A DNA stretch of 64,000 nt. It comes from Anaerolineae bacterium. Its GTDB lineage: Bacteria > Chloroflexota > Anaerolineae > Aggregatilineales > Phototrophicaceae. Of the stretch, positions 24,681 to 33,118 are shown piece by piece. Each line of letters begins with the position of its first letter. The first letter of the stretch is position 1. Both the position numbers and the translations under genes were made by a program. The notes beneath the pieces are model-generated. The model had not been told where the DNA came from. It ran no database searches and worked only from the letters and a program-made list of their open reading frames with translations. Where the stretch lies: the NCBI GenBank assembly GCA_022823165.1, contig JAJDXR010000046.1, positions 1-64,000 of the forward strand, read 5' to 3'.

Positions 24681-25020
24681 CGCGGGATTCCAAAGCTTGC
24701 CGAAAAATATCCAGGCCGGGGTGATCATCCGGGCAGCCCACGTAGGGATCGACTTTTTCGCCATTTTTCAGGCAAATGGCTTCAACGTCCACCCGTCGCA
24801 TCAGCCCCAGAAAGCCGGCTTTGATGGTGAGCACCAGCCGCGTATCGGCGCTGGCGTTAGCTAAAACGATGTCAGGCACCGGGCACTTGACGCAATCTTT
24901 AGGATGCCAATTCTCCGATTCAGGGTTGTCCTTCGCCAGCCGGCATTCTTCCACGTCACGGGTATGCCGATTGAAATCGGCGTAATAATGGGGGCATTCC
25001 CGCCCCGCTGGCGTTTTCAT
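24673..25020 (-). CDS. Hypothetical Cys-rich protein
   Basis: This 115-residue protein has six cysteines: RECPHYY, VEECRLA, DCVKCPVP, EAICLKN and GCPDD. The CxxC and spaced Cys suggest a zinc or Fe-S site. I do not recognise the family. It follows dinG by nine bases and is overlapped by the HAD-DinB gene by eight bases, so the three are probably translated together. The protein may be a metal-binding accessory; that is a guess. Confidence 0.65.
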   Translation of the reverse strand: MKTPAGRECPHYYADFNRHTRDVEECRLAKDNPESENWHPKDCVKCPVPDIVLANASADTRLVLTIKAGFLGLMRRVDVEAICLKNGEKVDPYVGCPDDHPGLDIFRQALESRDD

Positions 25021-25029
25021 TGGCTCGTC

Positions 25030-27798
25030 TTACCCTTGCTCGATCCAGCGCGACGCGACGACCGGCAGCTTGTCCAAGGACCCGTATTGTACTGTGCAAT
25101 CCGGCAAGGATTCAAGAAAGCTGGCGCCGTAAGACTTGCTGATGACGCGACTGTCGAAAATCGCCACCACGCCCCGGTCAGTCCGCCGGCGGATCAAACG
25201 GCCGAAACCCTGCCGAAAGCGCAAGATGGCGTCCGGCACCGCGTATTGCTGAAAGGAACGGGCATAAGTTTCGCTGCGCGCCGCGAAGACGGGCTCCGTT
25301 GGCACGGCAAAGGGCAACTTGGTGATCACCACCGCGCTCAGATCAGCGCCGGGGATGTCGATGCCCTCCCAGAAGCTGCGCGTGCCCATTAGCACCGCCT
25401 TTTCCGCCCGCAGAAAACTGGCGAGCAGCGCCTCCCGGCTGCTGCCGAAGCTCTGATCGTAAACGTTGATATTGCCCAGTGTCAGCCGCGGCGTGATCGC
25501 TTTGGAGACCTCGCGCAGTTGCGCATAACTGGTGAACAGCACCAGCATCCGACCCTCGAGCGCCGCCGCCAGCTCAATCAGGCCGCGCCCGACCATGCGC
25601 TGATAGTCGAAATGCTGTCTCGGTTCCGGGATGTCCTGCGGGATGTAAACCAGCGTCGACTGCTTGTAATCGAAGGGCGAGCCAAGCGCCAGCGACTTGA
25701 AGCTCTCGGTATAAAGACGTTCTTTGATATGGTCGAAATTATCCTGGGTCCGCAGCGTGGCGCTGGTCAGGATGATGCTCTCCATACGCTGATTCAGGGT
25801 TTCCTCCATCATCGGGCCCACATGCAGCGGCGCAATCTGCAGCGCGAGGCGCTCGGCTTTTTCGCCGGCGGTAATCGAATAAACCGACCCGGTTTCGGGC
25901 GCCTGCGTAAAGCCTTCGAGCTGCTCATGCAGGTCAGCCAGATAGCGAAGATGCCCGTTGATTTCGCTGCTGATGTCGCCTAAGTCCGGCATGTCGTACT
26001 CGGCGTAACGCGGCAATGCGTTGCAAAGGCGCTCGACAGCCTCGGTAACCGCCAGCAGATAAGCGCCTAAATGTTTCCAGGCCGCCAGGACCGCTGCGAA
26101 GTCGCCGGCATCGCGATGGGATTGCAACAGTCGCATGGCGTAGCGATTGTCCGCTTTTTGGCCCGAGGCGAAACTATGCAGCGCCCGGAAGTATTGACGA
26201 ATAAATCGCCGCATAAGTTCGACAATTTCTTCAATATTGCCAATGAAGGCCGAAAGACGCCTGGATTCATCGGGCGGGAAAAACTCGCTCCCATAGCTCA
26301 GCAGCTCGCCTAGAATGCCGCTGCCGCCATTGCCCAAATCCCGCAGCCGCGTAAGGATCTGCGCCTGGTCGATGTGGCGCGTCATGCCATGGGTGATGGC
26401 GTCCTCAAGGTGGTGCGCTTCATCGACGATGAGGTTGCTGTAATCCGGCAAGGCGCGATTGTCTATGCGCGCATCGGCGATGAGCAGAGCGTGATTCGTG
26501 ATGACGATATGCGCTCGCTCCGCCCGTTGCCGCGCGCGATAATAAGGACATGCCCCATCCATCTCGCTGATGCAGCGTGTGCTTGAGCAGCCCTCGTCTT
26601 GCGCGCTCAGCCGTGACCAGACAGCCCATTCACCAGCTCGCAGCGTGATCTCGCCCCGGTCGCCGGAATCGCTCTCCTGCAGCCAAACCAGTATCTTGGC
26701 CAAGGTGCGTATTTCATCAAGATTGGCGGGTTTGCGCCGGCGCAAAGTCTGCAAGCGGCGCGGACACAGATAGTTGCCGCGGCCCTTCATGAGCGCTGCC
26801 CTCAACGGCGCGCCAAGAATCTCGCGCGCTTGGGGAATGTCCTTGCCCAGGAGTTGCTCTTGCAGATTGATGGTATTGGTTGATACGGTCACGCGCTGAT
26901 TGTTCTGCAGCGCCCAGAGCGCGGCCGGAATCAGATAAGCCAGCGACTTGCCCGTGCCCGTGCCCGCTTCAATCATGAGATGCTCGCCCTGATTCAGCGC
27001 GGCGCTGACTTCTTGCGCCATGCGCAACTGCTCGTCGCGAACTTCGTAGTCGCTAAAACCAACAGCCAGCGCGCCCTGAGCGCCGAATACCGCGCGGATC
27101 GCCCCCGGCTCCAGCGGGTCATGCCGCGCCCTGTCCAGGTTGAGCGGCGGCGAATCAAGCCGCTCGGGCTCAAACGGCGCGACCGGACGCTGAGGAACGA
27201 AATCGCGCAAACTCTGGTCCAGCGCGGCTTGAAAGACGGCCCGCAAGCCCCAATCCAGCCCGTCGCCGGCGCGGATAATCTCCGCCAGGACGCTGGAGGG
27301 ACTAGCGCAGAGCTTCCGCCACAGATGCCAGTACAAATGGCCGGTGGCGACCGCATCGTCAAGCGCGCGATGCGCTCGCTCCAGCTCCACCCCTACCTGC
27401 GTCGCCAGGCTGCCCAGGCTGTAGCGCGGCACCGAGGGCAAAACAATCGACGCCAGTTCAAAGGTGTCAATGGCGTCGTTGCGCTTGAGCAGGTCATGTT
27501 TGCGCAGGAAGGAACGGTCAAAGCCCACGTTGTGCGCGATGACGGTTGTGTCGGCGAAGAAACTGCGCAAGTCCGGCAGGATGTCGTCGATGCCGGGCGC
27601 ATCCTCGACATCTTCTTGATGGATGTTGGTCAAGTGAGTGATATCAGCGGGAATCGGCTGTGACGGCTTGACCAGCGACTGATATTGTTCAATCACCGCG
27701 CCGTCGCGAAAGCGCGCCAGCCCCACTTCTATGATTTCATCGCTGGCAGGGCTGAGCCCGGTAGTCTCGAGGTCAAAGGCAATCAGATCGCCGCGCAT
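25030..27798 (-). CDS. dinG: Exonuclease-DinG family Fe-S helicase
   Basis: The ATG at 27798 is chosen because GGAGG is positioned five bases before it; a GTG 12 bases up overlaps that site. The 922-residue protein has an N-terminal DnaQ-like exonuclease (FDLETTG near residue 8; then HNVGFDRSFL and HRALDDAVAT). A Fe-S superfamily-2 helicase follows. Walker A AGTGTGKS is at about 278-285. Four Fe-S Cys lie near 345, 404, 409 and 417. DEAHH is near 459. It should unwind or digest DNA with 5' overhangs or R-loops. Confidence 0.93.
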   Translation of the reverse strand: MRGDLIAFDLETTGLSPASDEIIEVGLARFRDGAVIEQYQSLVKPSQPIPADITHLTNIHQEDVEDAPGIDDILPDLRSFFADTTVIAHNVGFDRSFLRKHDLLKRNDAIDTFELASIVLPSVPRYSLGSLATQVGVELERAHRALDDAVATGHLYWHLWRKLCASPSSVLAEIIRAGDGLDWGLRAVFQAALDQSLRDFVPQRPVAPFEPERLDSPPLNLDRARHDPLEPGAIRAVFGAQGALAVGFSDYEVRDEQLRMAQEVSAALNQGEHLMIEAGTGTGKSLAYLIPAALWALQNNQRVTVSTNTINLQEQLLGKDIPQAREILGAPLRAALMKGRGNYLCPRRLQTLRRRKPANLDEIRTLAKILVWLQESDSGDRGEITLRAGEWAVWSRLSAQDEGCSSTRCISEMDGACPYYRARQRAERAHIVITNHALLIADARIDNRALPDYSNLIVDEAHHLEDAITHGMTRHIDQAQILTRLRDLGNGGSGILGELLSYGSEFFPPDESRRLSAFIGNIEEIVELMRRFIRQYFRALHSFASGQKADNRYAMRLLQSHRDAGDFAAVLAAWKHLGAYLLAVTEAVERLCNALPRYAEYDMPDLGDISSEINGHLRYLADLHEQLEGFTQAPETGSVYSITAGEKAERLALQIAPLHVGPMMEETLNQRMESIILTSATLRTQDNFDHIKERLYTESFKSLALGSPFDYKQSTLVYIPQDIPEPRQHFDYQRMVGRGLIELAAALEGRMLVLFTSYAQLREVSKAITPRLTLGNINVYDQSFGSSREALLASFLRAEKAVLMGTRSFWEGIDIPGADLSAVVITKLPFAVPTEPVFAARSETYARSFQQYAVPDAILRFRQGFGRLIRRRTDRGVVAIFDSRVISKSYGASFLESLPDCTVQYGSLDKLPVVASRWIEQG

Positions 27799-27904
27799 AC
27801 TAGCCTCCACTGCGGGCGACCCGAATCGGTCGCGCCGGCGCGCCTGACCAATTCACACGCTCGCGGACCTGCTGAAATGAAGCGGGAGCCAATGCCGCTT
27901 GCGA

Positions 27905-29800
27905 TCACTCGGAAGCGTCTTCGCTGGCTTCATCTCCGGCATCCCCGTCGCTGGATTCAGAGGCGTCGTCTTCAGGCGGATGCAGAGCTTCAGCCTGGGC
28001 GAACCAGGTCGCCAGATTACGGCGGATGATGGGCAAATCCAGCGTTGAAACGCCGACAAAGCCTTCTCGCTCGAGCAGCGACCAATTGTCATCATCGGCG
28101 AGGCTCCACAAGAATGACTGCGCCCGCGCCTTGGCCAGCGATTCCTCGCTGATTAGCAGGCTGGCGCGCCTCGACAGCGGATAGCTGCCAGCTTCAATGG
28201 ATCCGCCAGTGGGCTCGACGCAGCCGGCGCCGCCATCAACGGCGACCAACTGAATGTTCGCCTGTTCATTTGCCAGGACCCGCTGATAATCCGGCCAACT
28301 CATATAGGTCAAGCCGCCGGGGACATTGCCAACCGCGGCTGCGCGATACAAGGGGTCGTAGTCTTTCTCCGTGTCGCGGCGGGCCGGCGGGATAATACCC
28401 GCCCGGCTTTGCAGCAGGATGTCCGTGTATTGATCAGTAAAAGACGGACCGAAAAGCGTCATCCGCTGATCCGGAAAAGCCGGGTCAATAGCCGACCAAT
28501 TCTCGGCCTCGCCGCTCCAAATGGCATTCACCTGGTCCGTAGTCAAACAAGCGCTGTATTCATCGCCGGCATGGCTAATCAGTATCGTCGCTTGCGCGCC
28601 TAAAGCCAGCGGCAGCGTAACCACGCCCTTGGCCGCGCACTCAGCGAGCGCGTCAGCATCCGCCGCGGCGTCGAGCAGTGTGATGTCGGCCTCGCCTGCG
28701 CATAAACGCGCGATGCCGGCGCTGGCTGCGGCCGCTTCGTAAACCGCCGAGAAGCGCTCATAGGATTCGGTAAGTTTGTCGCCGACGCGGCTCAGCGTCT
28801 GGTAGGCGTTGGCTGCGCCGACCAGACGGACTTCGCCATTCAGGTCTGGCGGAATCTGAAATCCACTATCTCCGCCGGCGCTTAGCGTGGCGTCCGCATC
28901 GGCCAGGATTAGCGCGTTTAACTCGCGCGTGGCGCCTGTCGGCGCTGTTACGCCGGCTTCGCGCATCACTTCAGCGCCCGTTTCGCCCACAATAAACTGC
29001 AAAAACTCCGCCAGGCTGTCGCTGCCGTTAAGGCGGGCGCGATTGACAACTACATAAAGCGAAAGAGCAAAGTCGTAATCCCCGCTTTCAACGGCCTCAG
29101 CCGCGGGCGCCGCACAAGCGCCCGAGTTAGCGCTTGAGATCTCCAATAGCTTGATCGACTCCGAGCTTTGGCTCAACTCACTCCCGGCCAGCAGCGCCAG
29201 CCCGCCCGCGGTTGCGCTCACACGCTTGGCAGCGTTCGCGCTATCGGCGAGCGTCTCCGCATCCAGCCGCAAGCCGTCACCCGCGACTATCGAGTCGGCG
29301 ATGAAATAGGCCAGCTGATTGTCACCCGGCAGCAATAGCGTCAGCGGCAGCTCGGCCAAGTCGTCGCCGGCGAAGGACCAATCGGTCAGAGCGTTGCTAT
29401 TGCTCGGCTTGAGAACCTCGCGCAGCGCCGCCTCATCCAGGCACTCGATCGCGGTATCCGCCTGCGTTATGAAGCCCGCTACATAATGGCCGACCAGCAA
29501 CTCGCTATAGGCCAGGTCATTGGCATCGCAGATGGCGCGTTCAGCGCCGGACATTTTCCGTGTGGCGGTCGCCAGATCAATCTCGCCATTGCAAAACCAA
29601 TCGATTCCGTCCGTGGTTCCGCTGTTTGTGATGGCAAGCGATGTCATTCCGCCGGCTGCCGCCAGGCGCTCGATCAGCGAATTGGCGATCCCGGAACCAA
29701 TCACACTGATGGTTTCCTGCGACTGCGCCGCCGCCCAACCGGAACTCGCGATTAGCAAAATCAGCACCAGGGCGCCAGTAGCAAATCTAAACTTCGCCAT
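27905..29800 (-). CDS. Secreted protein with two PstS-like substrate-binding domains
   Basis: The 631-residue protein begins MAKFRFATGALVLILLIASS, then a cleavage-like WAAAQS, so it is exported. Two similar periplasmic-binding halves follow. The first (about 30-300) has VIGSGIANSLIERLAAAGG and GTTDGIDWFCNGEIDLATATRK. The second (about 310-590) has ARLCAGEADITLLDAA and ACLTTDQVNAIWSGEAENW. The C-terminus is acidic (EDDASES and on). PstS-type proteins bind phosphate, but no pst transporter genes are nearby, so the ligand is open. Internal duplication is inferred from the repeated order of motifs. Confidence 0.75.
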   Translation of the reverse strand: MAKFRFATGALVLILLIASSGWAAAQSQETISVIGSGIANSLIERLAAAGGMTSLAITNSGTTDGIDWFCNGEIDLATATRKMSGAERAICDANDLAYSELLVGHYVAGFITQADTAIECLDEAALREVLKPSNSNALTDWSFAGDDLAELPLTLLLPGDNQLAYFIADSIVAGDGLRLDAETLADSANAAKRVSATAGGLALLAGSELSQSSESIKLLEISSANSGACAAPAAEAVESGDYDFALSLYVVVNRARLNGSDSLAEFLQFIVGETGAEVMREAGVTAPTGATRELNALILADADATLSAGGDSGFQIPPDLNGEVRLVGAANAYQTLSRVGDKLTESYERFSAVYEAAAASAGIARLCAGEADITLLDAAADADALAECAAKGVVTLPLALGAQATILISHAGDEYSACLTTDQVNAIWSGEAENWSAIDPAFPDQRMTLFGPSFTDQYTDILLQSRAGIIPPARRDTEKDYDPLYRAAAVGNVPGGLTYMSWPDYQRVLANEQANIQLVAVDGGAGCVEPTGGSIEAGSYPLSRRASLLISEESLAKARAQSFLWSLADDDNWSLLEREGFVGVSTLDLPIIRRNLATWFAQAEALHPPEDDASESSDGDAGDEASEDASE

Positions 29801-29861
29801 GTATTGACGTATCCTTACTCAGGCTTGATTCAACCCACGGATTGTACCGCCAGCGCTACGA

Positions 29862-29889
29862 TTGTAAAGCCATACTTTTCTGCTAAGAT
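29862..29889 (+). promoter_or_regulatory. Candidate promoter of the globin gene
   Basis: TTGTAA (29862-29867) and TAAGAT (29884-29889) are 16 bases apart, with TGC before the -10. The GTG start at 29960 is 70 bases beyond. Confidence 0.5.
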
Positions 29890-29959
29890 GCGAGCGCGCC
29901 TCTGCAGCCGACTGCATAATGCCGCCGAGGCCGGCCCCAAAACCACGCGGGAGAGTAAA

Positions 29960-30364
29960 GTGGGCTATACGCCGCAAAGCATCTACGAATTAATCGGCGG
30001 AGAAGCGCCAGTAGCCGCTATCGTCGATGCCTTTTACGATGCGGTCGCCGATGACCCGATTCTGCGCCCCATGTATCCGGAATCCCTTGAAGCGCCCAAG
30101 CGCCGCTTGTATCTATTCTTGCTGCAATTTTTCGGCGGACCCAGAACTTATCTGGAAGAGCGCGGCCATCCACGCCTGCGCATGCGCCATTTCCCATTCG
30201 CCATCGATCAGCAGGCGCGCGACCACTGGCTGCAGCACATGTTGAACGCGGTTGACCAGGCCGGCATCAGCGAACCCGCGCGCTCCAGAATGTATGAGTA
30301 TTTCGAGCGCTCTTCGGCTTTCCTCATCAATCGTGGCGGCGACGACGCCTCGGCGCAAAACTAA
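29960..30364 (+). CDS. Truncated hemoglobin (group II-like)
   Basis: A GTG at 29960, preceded by GGGAG about seven bases upstream, gives 134 residues, the right length for a truncated globin. Upstream in-frame ATGs lie within or before the candidate promoter and would add an unusual leader. Tyr in AFYDAV fits B10. The RMRHFPF segment holds the likely proximal His, and HWLQHM holds the G-helix Trp. These features suit group II (TrHbO). Such proteins bind O2 or NO; the function here is unknown. It converges on thyX. Confidence 0.82.
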   Translation: MGYTPQSIYELIGGEAPVAAIVDAFYDAVADDPILRPMYPESLEAPKRRLYLFLLQFFGGPRTYLEERGHPRLRMRHFPFAIDQQARDHWLQHMLNAVDQAGISEPARSRMYEYFERSSAFLINRGGDDASAQN

Positions 30365-30370
30365 GCTGCG

Positions 30371-31090
30371 CTAGCCGCCATTGAGAACGTAGCGCTCAAA
30401 AGCCTCAGCGGTCCAGGGCAGAGCCCGCTTAAAAAAGCGCTGATTGATGGCTTCGGCATATACCCGTATCTCAAATTGCGCGTCGCTCGCCATGCGCAGG
30501 CGCAGAAAGCGCATCAGATTGTGCGCGTCAATCTTGGCAACCCAGGTGTAATAGACGCTGAATCCAGGCAGAAACAGGCGCGCCATTTCCTTCGACACCC
30601 CTTGCTCCAGCGCTTGCGAATACAAACGAAAGCCCTCGGCGTAATGATCCAGCAATTCTCGCGTTAACTCGTCGTTCTCCGCCGCTGCCAGCGCGCCTTC
30701 GCTAGCCTGCTTATTGTCTTTGCTCTGCCGGCGCCACACATCGGGCACATAAAAGTCGCTCTCTTGAAAGGGCGTGTAACGGCCGGATTGCGCGTTCATA
30801 TTCCAGGTGCGGTGGCGCGCCCATTGCCACCAGGTCACCAGCGGCGCTCGTACGCGAAACTTGAACTCCACCATTTCAAAAGGCGATGTGTGGCGGTGAC
30901 GCAGCAGGTAGAAGAGCAATTTCTTGTCGCGGTCCGGCCCTTTGCTCTCGCCCAGAAAGCTAACGCGCGCGGCATTGACAATAGCCAGATCTCCGCTGAT
31001 TTTGGAAGCAGGGTGCGGCATCAGGTCGATCAGCTCGATCCAACCCTTGTCGAGCACCTCGACGCGCTTGCCAATTAACTGCTCCGCCAT
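30371..31090 (-). CDS. thyX: FAD-dependent thymidylate synthase
   Basis: ThyX makes dTMP from dUMP using methylene-THF and FAD. The 239-residue protein has the ThyX signature RHR, seven residues (TWNMNAQ), then S, at 92-102. The region WWQWARHRTWNMNAQ is decisive. SPFEMVEFKF supplies a further conserved block. GGGAG precedes the ATG by about seven bases. It stands alone, with no dfr or thyA visible. The window also holds a thymidine kinase (tdk), so both synthesis and salvage of dTMP are present. Confidence 0.95.
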   Translation of the reverse strand: MAEQLIGKRVEVLDKGWIELIDLMPHPASKISGDLAIVNAARVSFLGESKGPDRDKKLLFYLLRHRHTSPFEMVEFKFRVRAPLVTWWQWARHRTWNMNAQSGRYTPFQESDFYVPDVWRRQSKDNKQASEGALAAAENDELTRELLDHYAEGFRLYSQALEQGVSKEMARLFLPGFSVYYTWVAKIDAHNLMRFLRLRMASDAQFEIRVYAEAINQRFFKRALPWTAEAFERYVLNGG

Positions 31091-31151
31091 GTAAATCTCC
31101 CGCGCATGAATCCAGGCGCTAGCGTTCCGCCGCGTTTGCGCTTCAGCCGAG

Positions 31152-31727
31152 TCAGGCGCTCAGGCTCTGCAGGGCGATGCGAATGCGTTCTTCAATGTCA
31201 TCGGGCGCCTCTGGCGGAATCGACTGAATAGCCGCTTGCGCTTCCACCACGCTGTATCCCAGCCCGGTCAGCGCGTCCAGCAATATGCCGCTGCTAGCGT
31301 CTTCAGCGGCCAGCGGCAGGCTGTCCAGGCCGCCCGTAATTTTGTCTTGCAGCTCCAGCACAATTTTCTGCGCCGTCTTTTTGCCGATGCCCGGCACACG
31401 GCTGATAATCTCCGGACGGTCGTTCAGGACGGCGCTGCGCAAATTGTCCACGCTTAGCGTACTCAGAATGGCGACGGCCAGCTTGGGGCCGATGCCGCTG
31501 ATTTTGATCACCGCGTCGAAAATTTCACGTTCGCCCATAGTCGCGAAGCCGTACAAGCTGAGCGAATCCTCGCGCAGGACCAGCCGCGTGTACAAAAACA
31601 CGCGTTCGCTATCCAGCTTTTCGATGGTGGTATAAGGCGCCAGCACCTCAATGCCGACGCCGCCCACGGTCACCACCAGGTGATCCGCGGCTTTCGAGAC
31701 CAGGTTGCCCTCCAAGGTGGTAATCAT
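31152..31727 (-). CDS. ruvA: Holliday junction DNA helicase RuvA
   Basis: RuvA tetramers bind Holliday junctions and load RuvB. The 191-residue protein starts MITTLEGNLVSKAADHLVV, and has the double helix-hairpin-helix motifs (IKISGIGPKLAVAILS and RVPGIGKKTAQKIVLEL). The C-terminal domain III is present (DALTGLGYSVVEAQ). It follows ruvC, and yebC is two genes up. ruvB is not here but at 56.5 kb. Confidence 0.95.
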   Translation of the reverse strand: MITTLEGNLVSKAADHLVVTVGGVGIEVLAPYTTIEKLDSERVFLYTRLVLREDSLSLYGFATMGEREIFDAVIKISGIGPKLAVAILSTLSVDNLRSAVLNDRPEIISRVPGIGKKTAQKIVLELQDKITGGLDSLPLAAEDASSGILLDALTGLGYSVVEAQAAIQSIPPEAPDDIEERIRIALQSLSA

Positions 31728-31742
31728 GCGCAGTCGCTACTC

Positions 31743-32237
31743 TCAGACGAGGTTGATATCATGCAGACGATAGCTGTGCAAATCAGTGATAGCCACCGCC
31801 AGGGCGTCCGCCGCGTCATCCGGGCTGGGCGCTATCTCCAAGCCCAGCAGCAGGCGCGCCATCTCTTTCATCTGGCTCTTGCCAGCGCCGCCATAGCCAC
31901 AGACCGCCTGCTTGACAGCATTGGGCTTGTATTCAGCGATCACCAAATTCGCTCGGCTGAGCGTCAGTAAGACTACTCCGCGCGCCTGAGCTACAGTAAT
32001 CGCAGTGCTGACATTGCGTGAGAAAAATAACTCTTCAACGCCGGCGCGGTCCGGACGGAATTCCGCGATCAGTCTGTTCAATTCGTCGTGAATCTGGCGC
32101 AGCCGCTCCGGCATCGGCGTACCCGCCTTGGTGCGGATCACATCATAAGCCAAAGCTTCCAGGCGGCCGTCAGCGTGTTCGCGTACAAAACCGTAGCCGA
32201 GCGAAGCGGTTCCGGGATCAATGCCCAGGGAAATCAT
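31743..32237 (-). CDS. ruvC: Crossover junction endodeoxyribonuclease RuvC
   Basis: RuvC cuts Holliday junctions. The 164-residue protein begins MISLGIDPGTASLGYGFV, with the first catalytic Asp at about residue 7. GVEELFFSRN gives the Glu and SPDDAADALAVAI gives the last two Asp. Length is normal. It starts one base after the yebC stop and ends 15 bases before ruvA, so yebC-ruvC-ruvA form one operon. Confidence 0.95.
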   Translation of the reverse strand: MISLGIDPGTASLGYGFVREHADGRLEALAYDVIRTKAGTPMPERLRQIHDELNRLIAEFRPDRAGVEELFFSRNVSTAITVAQARGVVLLTLSRANLVIAEYKPNAVKQAVCGYGGAGKSQMKEMARLLLGLEIAPSPDDAADALAVAITDLHSYRLHDINLV

Positions 32238-32238
32238 C

Positions 32239-32985
32239 CTAAGACTCGTAGGCAGCCAGGACTTCGTCCGTGATGCTCAAGTTGCAGGCTACGGATTGCA
32301 CATCATCCGATTCTTCAAGCTGCTCCATAAGCCGCATGTTTTGCAGCGCTTTACTCTTGGGAATATCCAGCTCGTTCTGCGGGAACCAGCGCAATTCACA
32401 GTCGTCGAACTGATAACCCGCCTGCGTCAGCGCCTGTTCCACCACCGAGAACTCATCGCGCGGCGTATAGACTGTTACGATTCCCTCTTCGTCAACGACA
32501 TCGTCCGCGCCCGCTTCCGCCGCTTCCAAAAACAACTCGTCGAAGTCGCTTTCGCCTTTGATTGTGATGTAGCCTTTTTGGTCGAATTGCCACATGACCG
32601 CGCCGTTGGTGGCCAGGCTGCCTTCATGCTTGCTGAAGGCGTGCTTGATTTCGGCCAAGGCGCGATTCTTGTTATCGGTGAGTATTTCGACGATGTAGGC
32701 GACCCCCTCAGGTCCATAACCCTCGTAAAGTATTTCAAGGACTTCGCCGCCCGCGATCTCACCCGTGCCTTTCTTGATGGCGCGTTCAATATTCTCCTTG
32801 GGCATGTTGGCGGCGCGGGCTTTGGCGATCGCAAGTTTCAGCCGCGGGTTGGCGCTCTCGTCGCCGCCGCCTTCTCTGGCGGCAACCATGATGTCGCGCG
32901 CCAGGCGTGTAAAGATTTTGGCGCGTTTCGCGTCTTCCGCGCCCTTCTTTCGCTTGATGGTTGACCACTTGCTATGACCGGACAT
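32239..32985 (-). CDS. yebC: YebC/PmpR family protein
   Basis: The 248-residue protein begins MSGHSKWSTIKRKKGAED, the YebC signature, and continues with AKIFTRLARDIMVAAREGG and NMPKENIERAIKKG. YebC proteins act as DNA-binding regulators or help translation of proline-rich stretches in some bacteria. It heads the operon with ruvC and ruvA. A TATAAT-like box is at 33030-33035 (minus strand). Full-length and with no unusual features. Confidence 0.94.
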   Translation of the reverse strand: MSGHSKWSTIKRKKGAEDAKRAKIFTRLARDIMVAAREGGGDESANPRLKLAIAKARAANMPKENIERAIKKGTGEIAGGEVLEILYEGYGPEGVAYIVEILTDNKNRALAEIKHAFSKHEGSLATNGAVMWQFDQKGYITIKGESDFDELFLEAAEAGADDVVDEEGIVTVYTPRDEFSVVEQALTQAGYQFDDCELRWFPQNELDIPKSKALQNMRLMEQLEESDDVQSVACNLSITDEVLAAYES

Positions 32986-33029
32986 GGTCGCGTCCCTTTC
33001 CTAGCAATACAGCAAATTTGCCTACGACG

Positions 33030-33060
33030 ATTATAGCGCATTCCGCGAGCTGCATTGCAA
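33030..33060 (-). promoter_or_regulatory. Candidate promoter of yebC-ruvC-ruvA
   Basis: On the minus strand TTGCAA (33055-33060) and TATAAT (33030-33035) are 19 bases apart. The -10 is perfect, but spacing is long. It is divergent from, and close to, the extended -10 at 33066-33074. Confidence 0.45.
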
Positions 33061-33065
33061 CGCGC

Positions 33066-33074
33066 AATGCTATA
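33066..33074 (+). promoter_or_regulatory. Extended -10 promoter of the gene at 33119
   Basis: TGCTATAAT (33066-33074) is a perfect extended -10. No clear -35 is seen at 17 bases. The ATG lies 45 bases downstream. Confidence 0.55.
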
Positions 33075-33118
33075 ATACATAGGTATGCTTCCAGATTGGA
33101 TACCAAAGTTGCGCTTCG

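Noticed and set aside
27811..27904. Terminator after the PstS-like gene
   Set aside because: A GCGACC/GGTCGC hairpin exists, but no T run follows on the minus strand.
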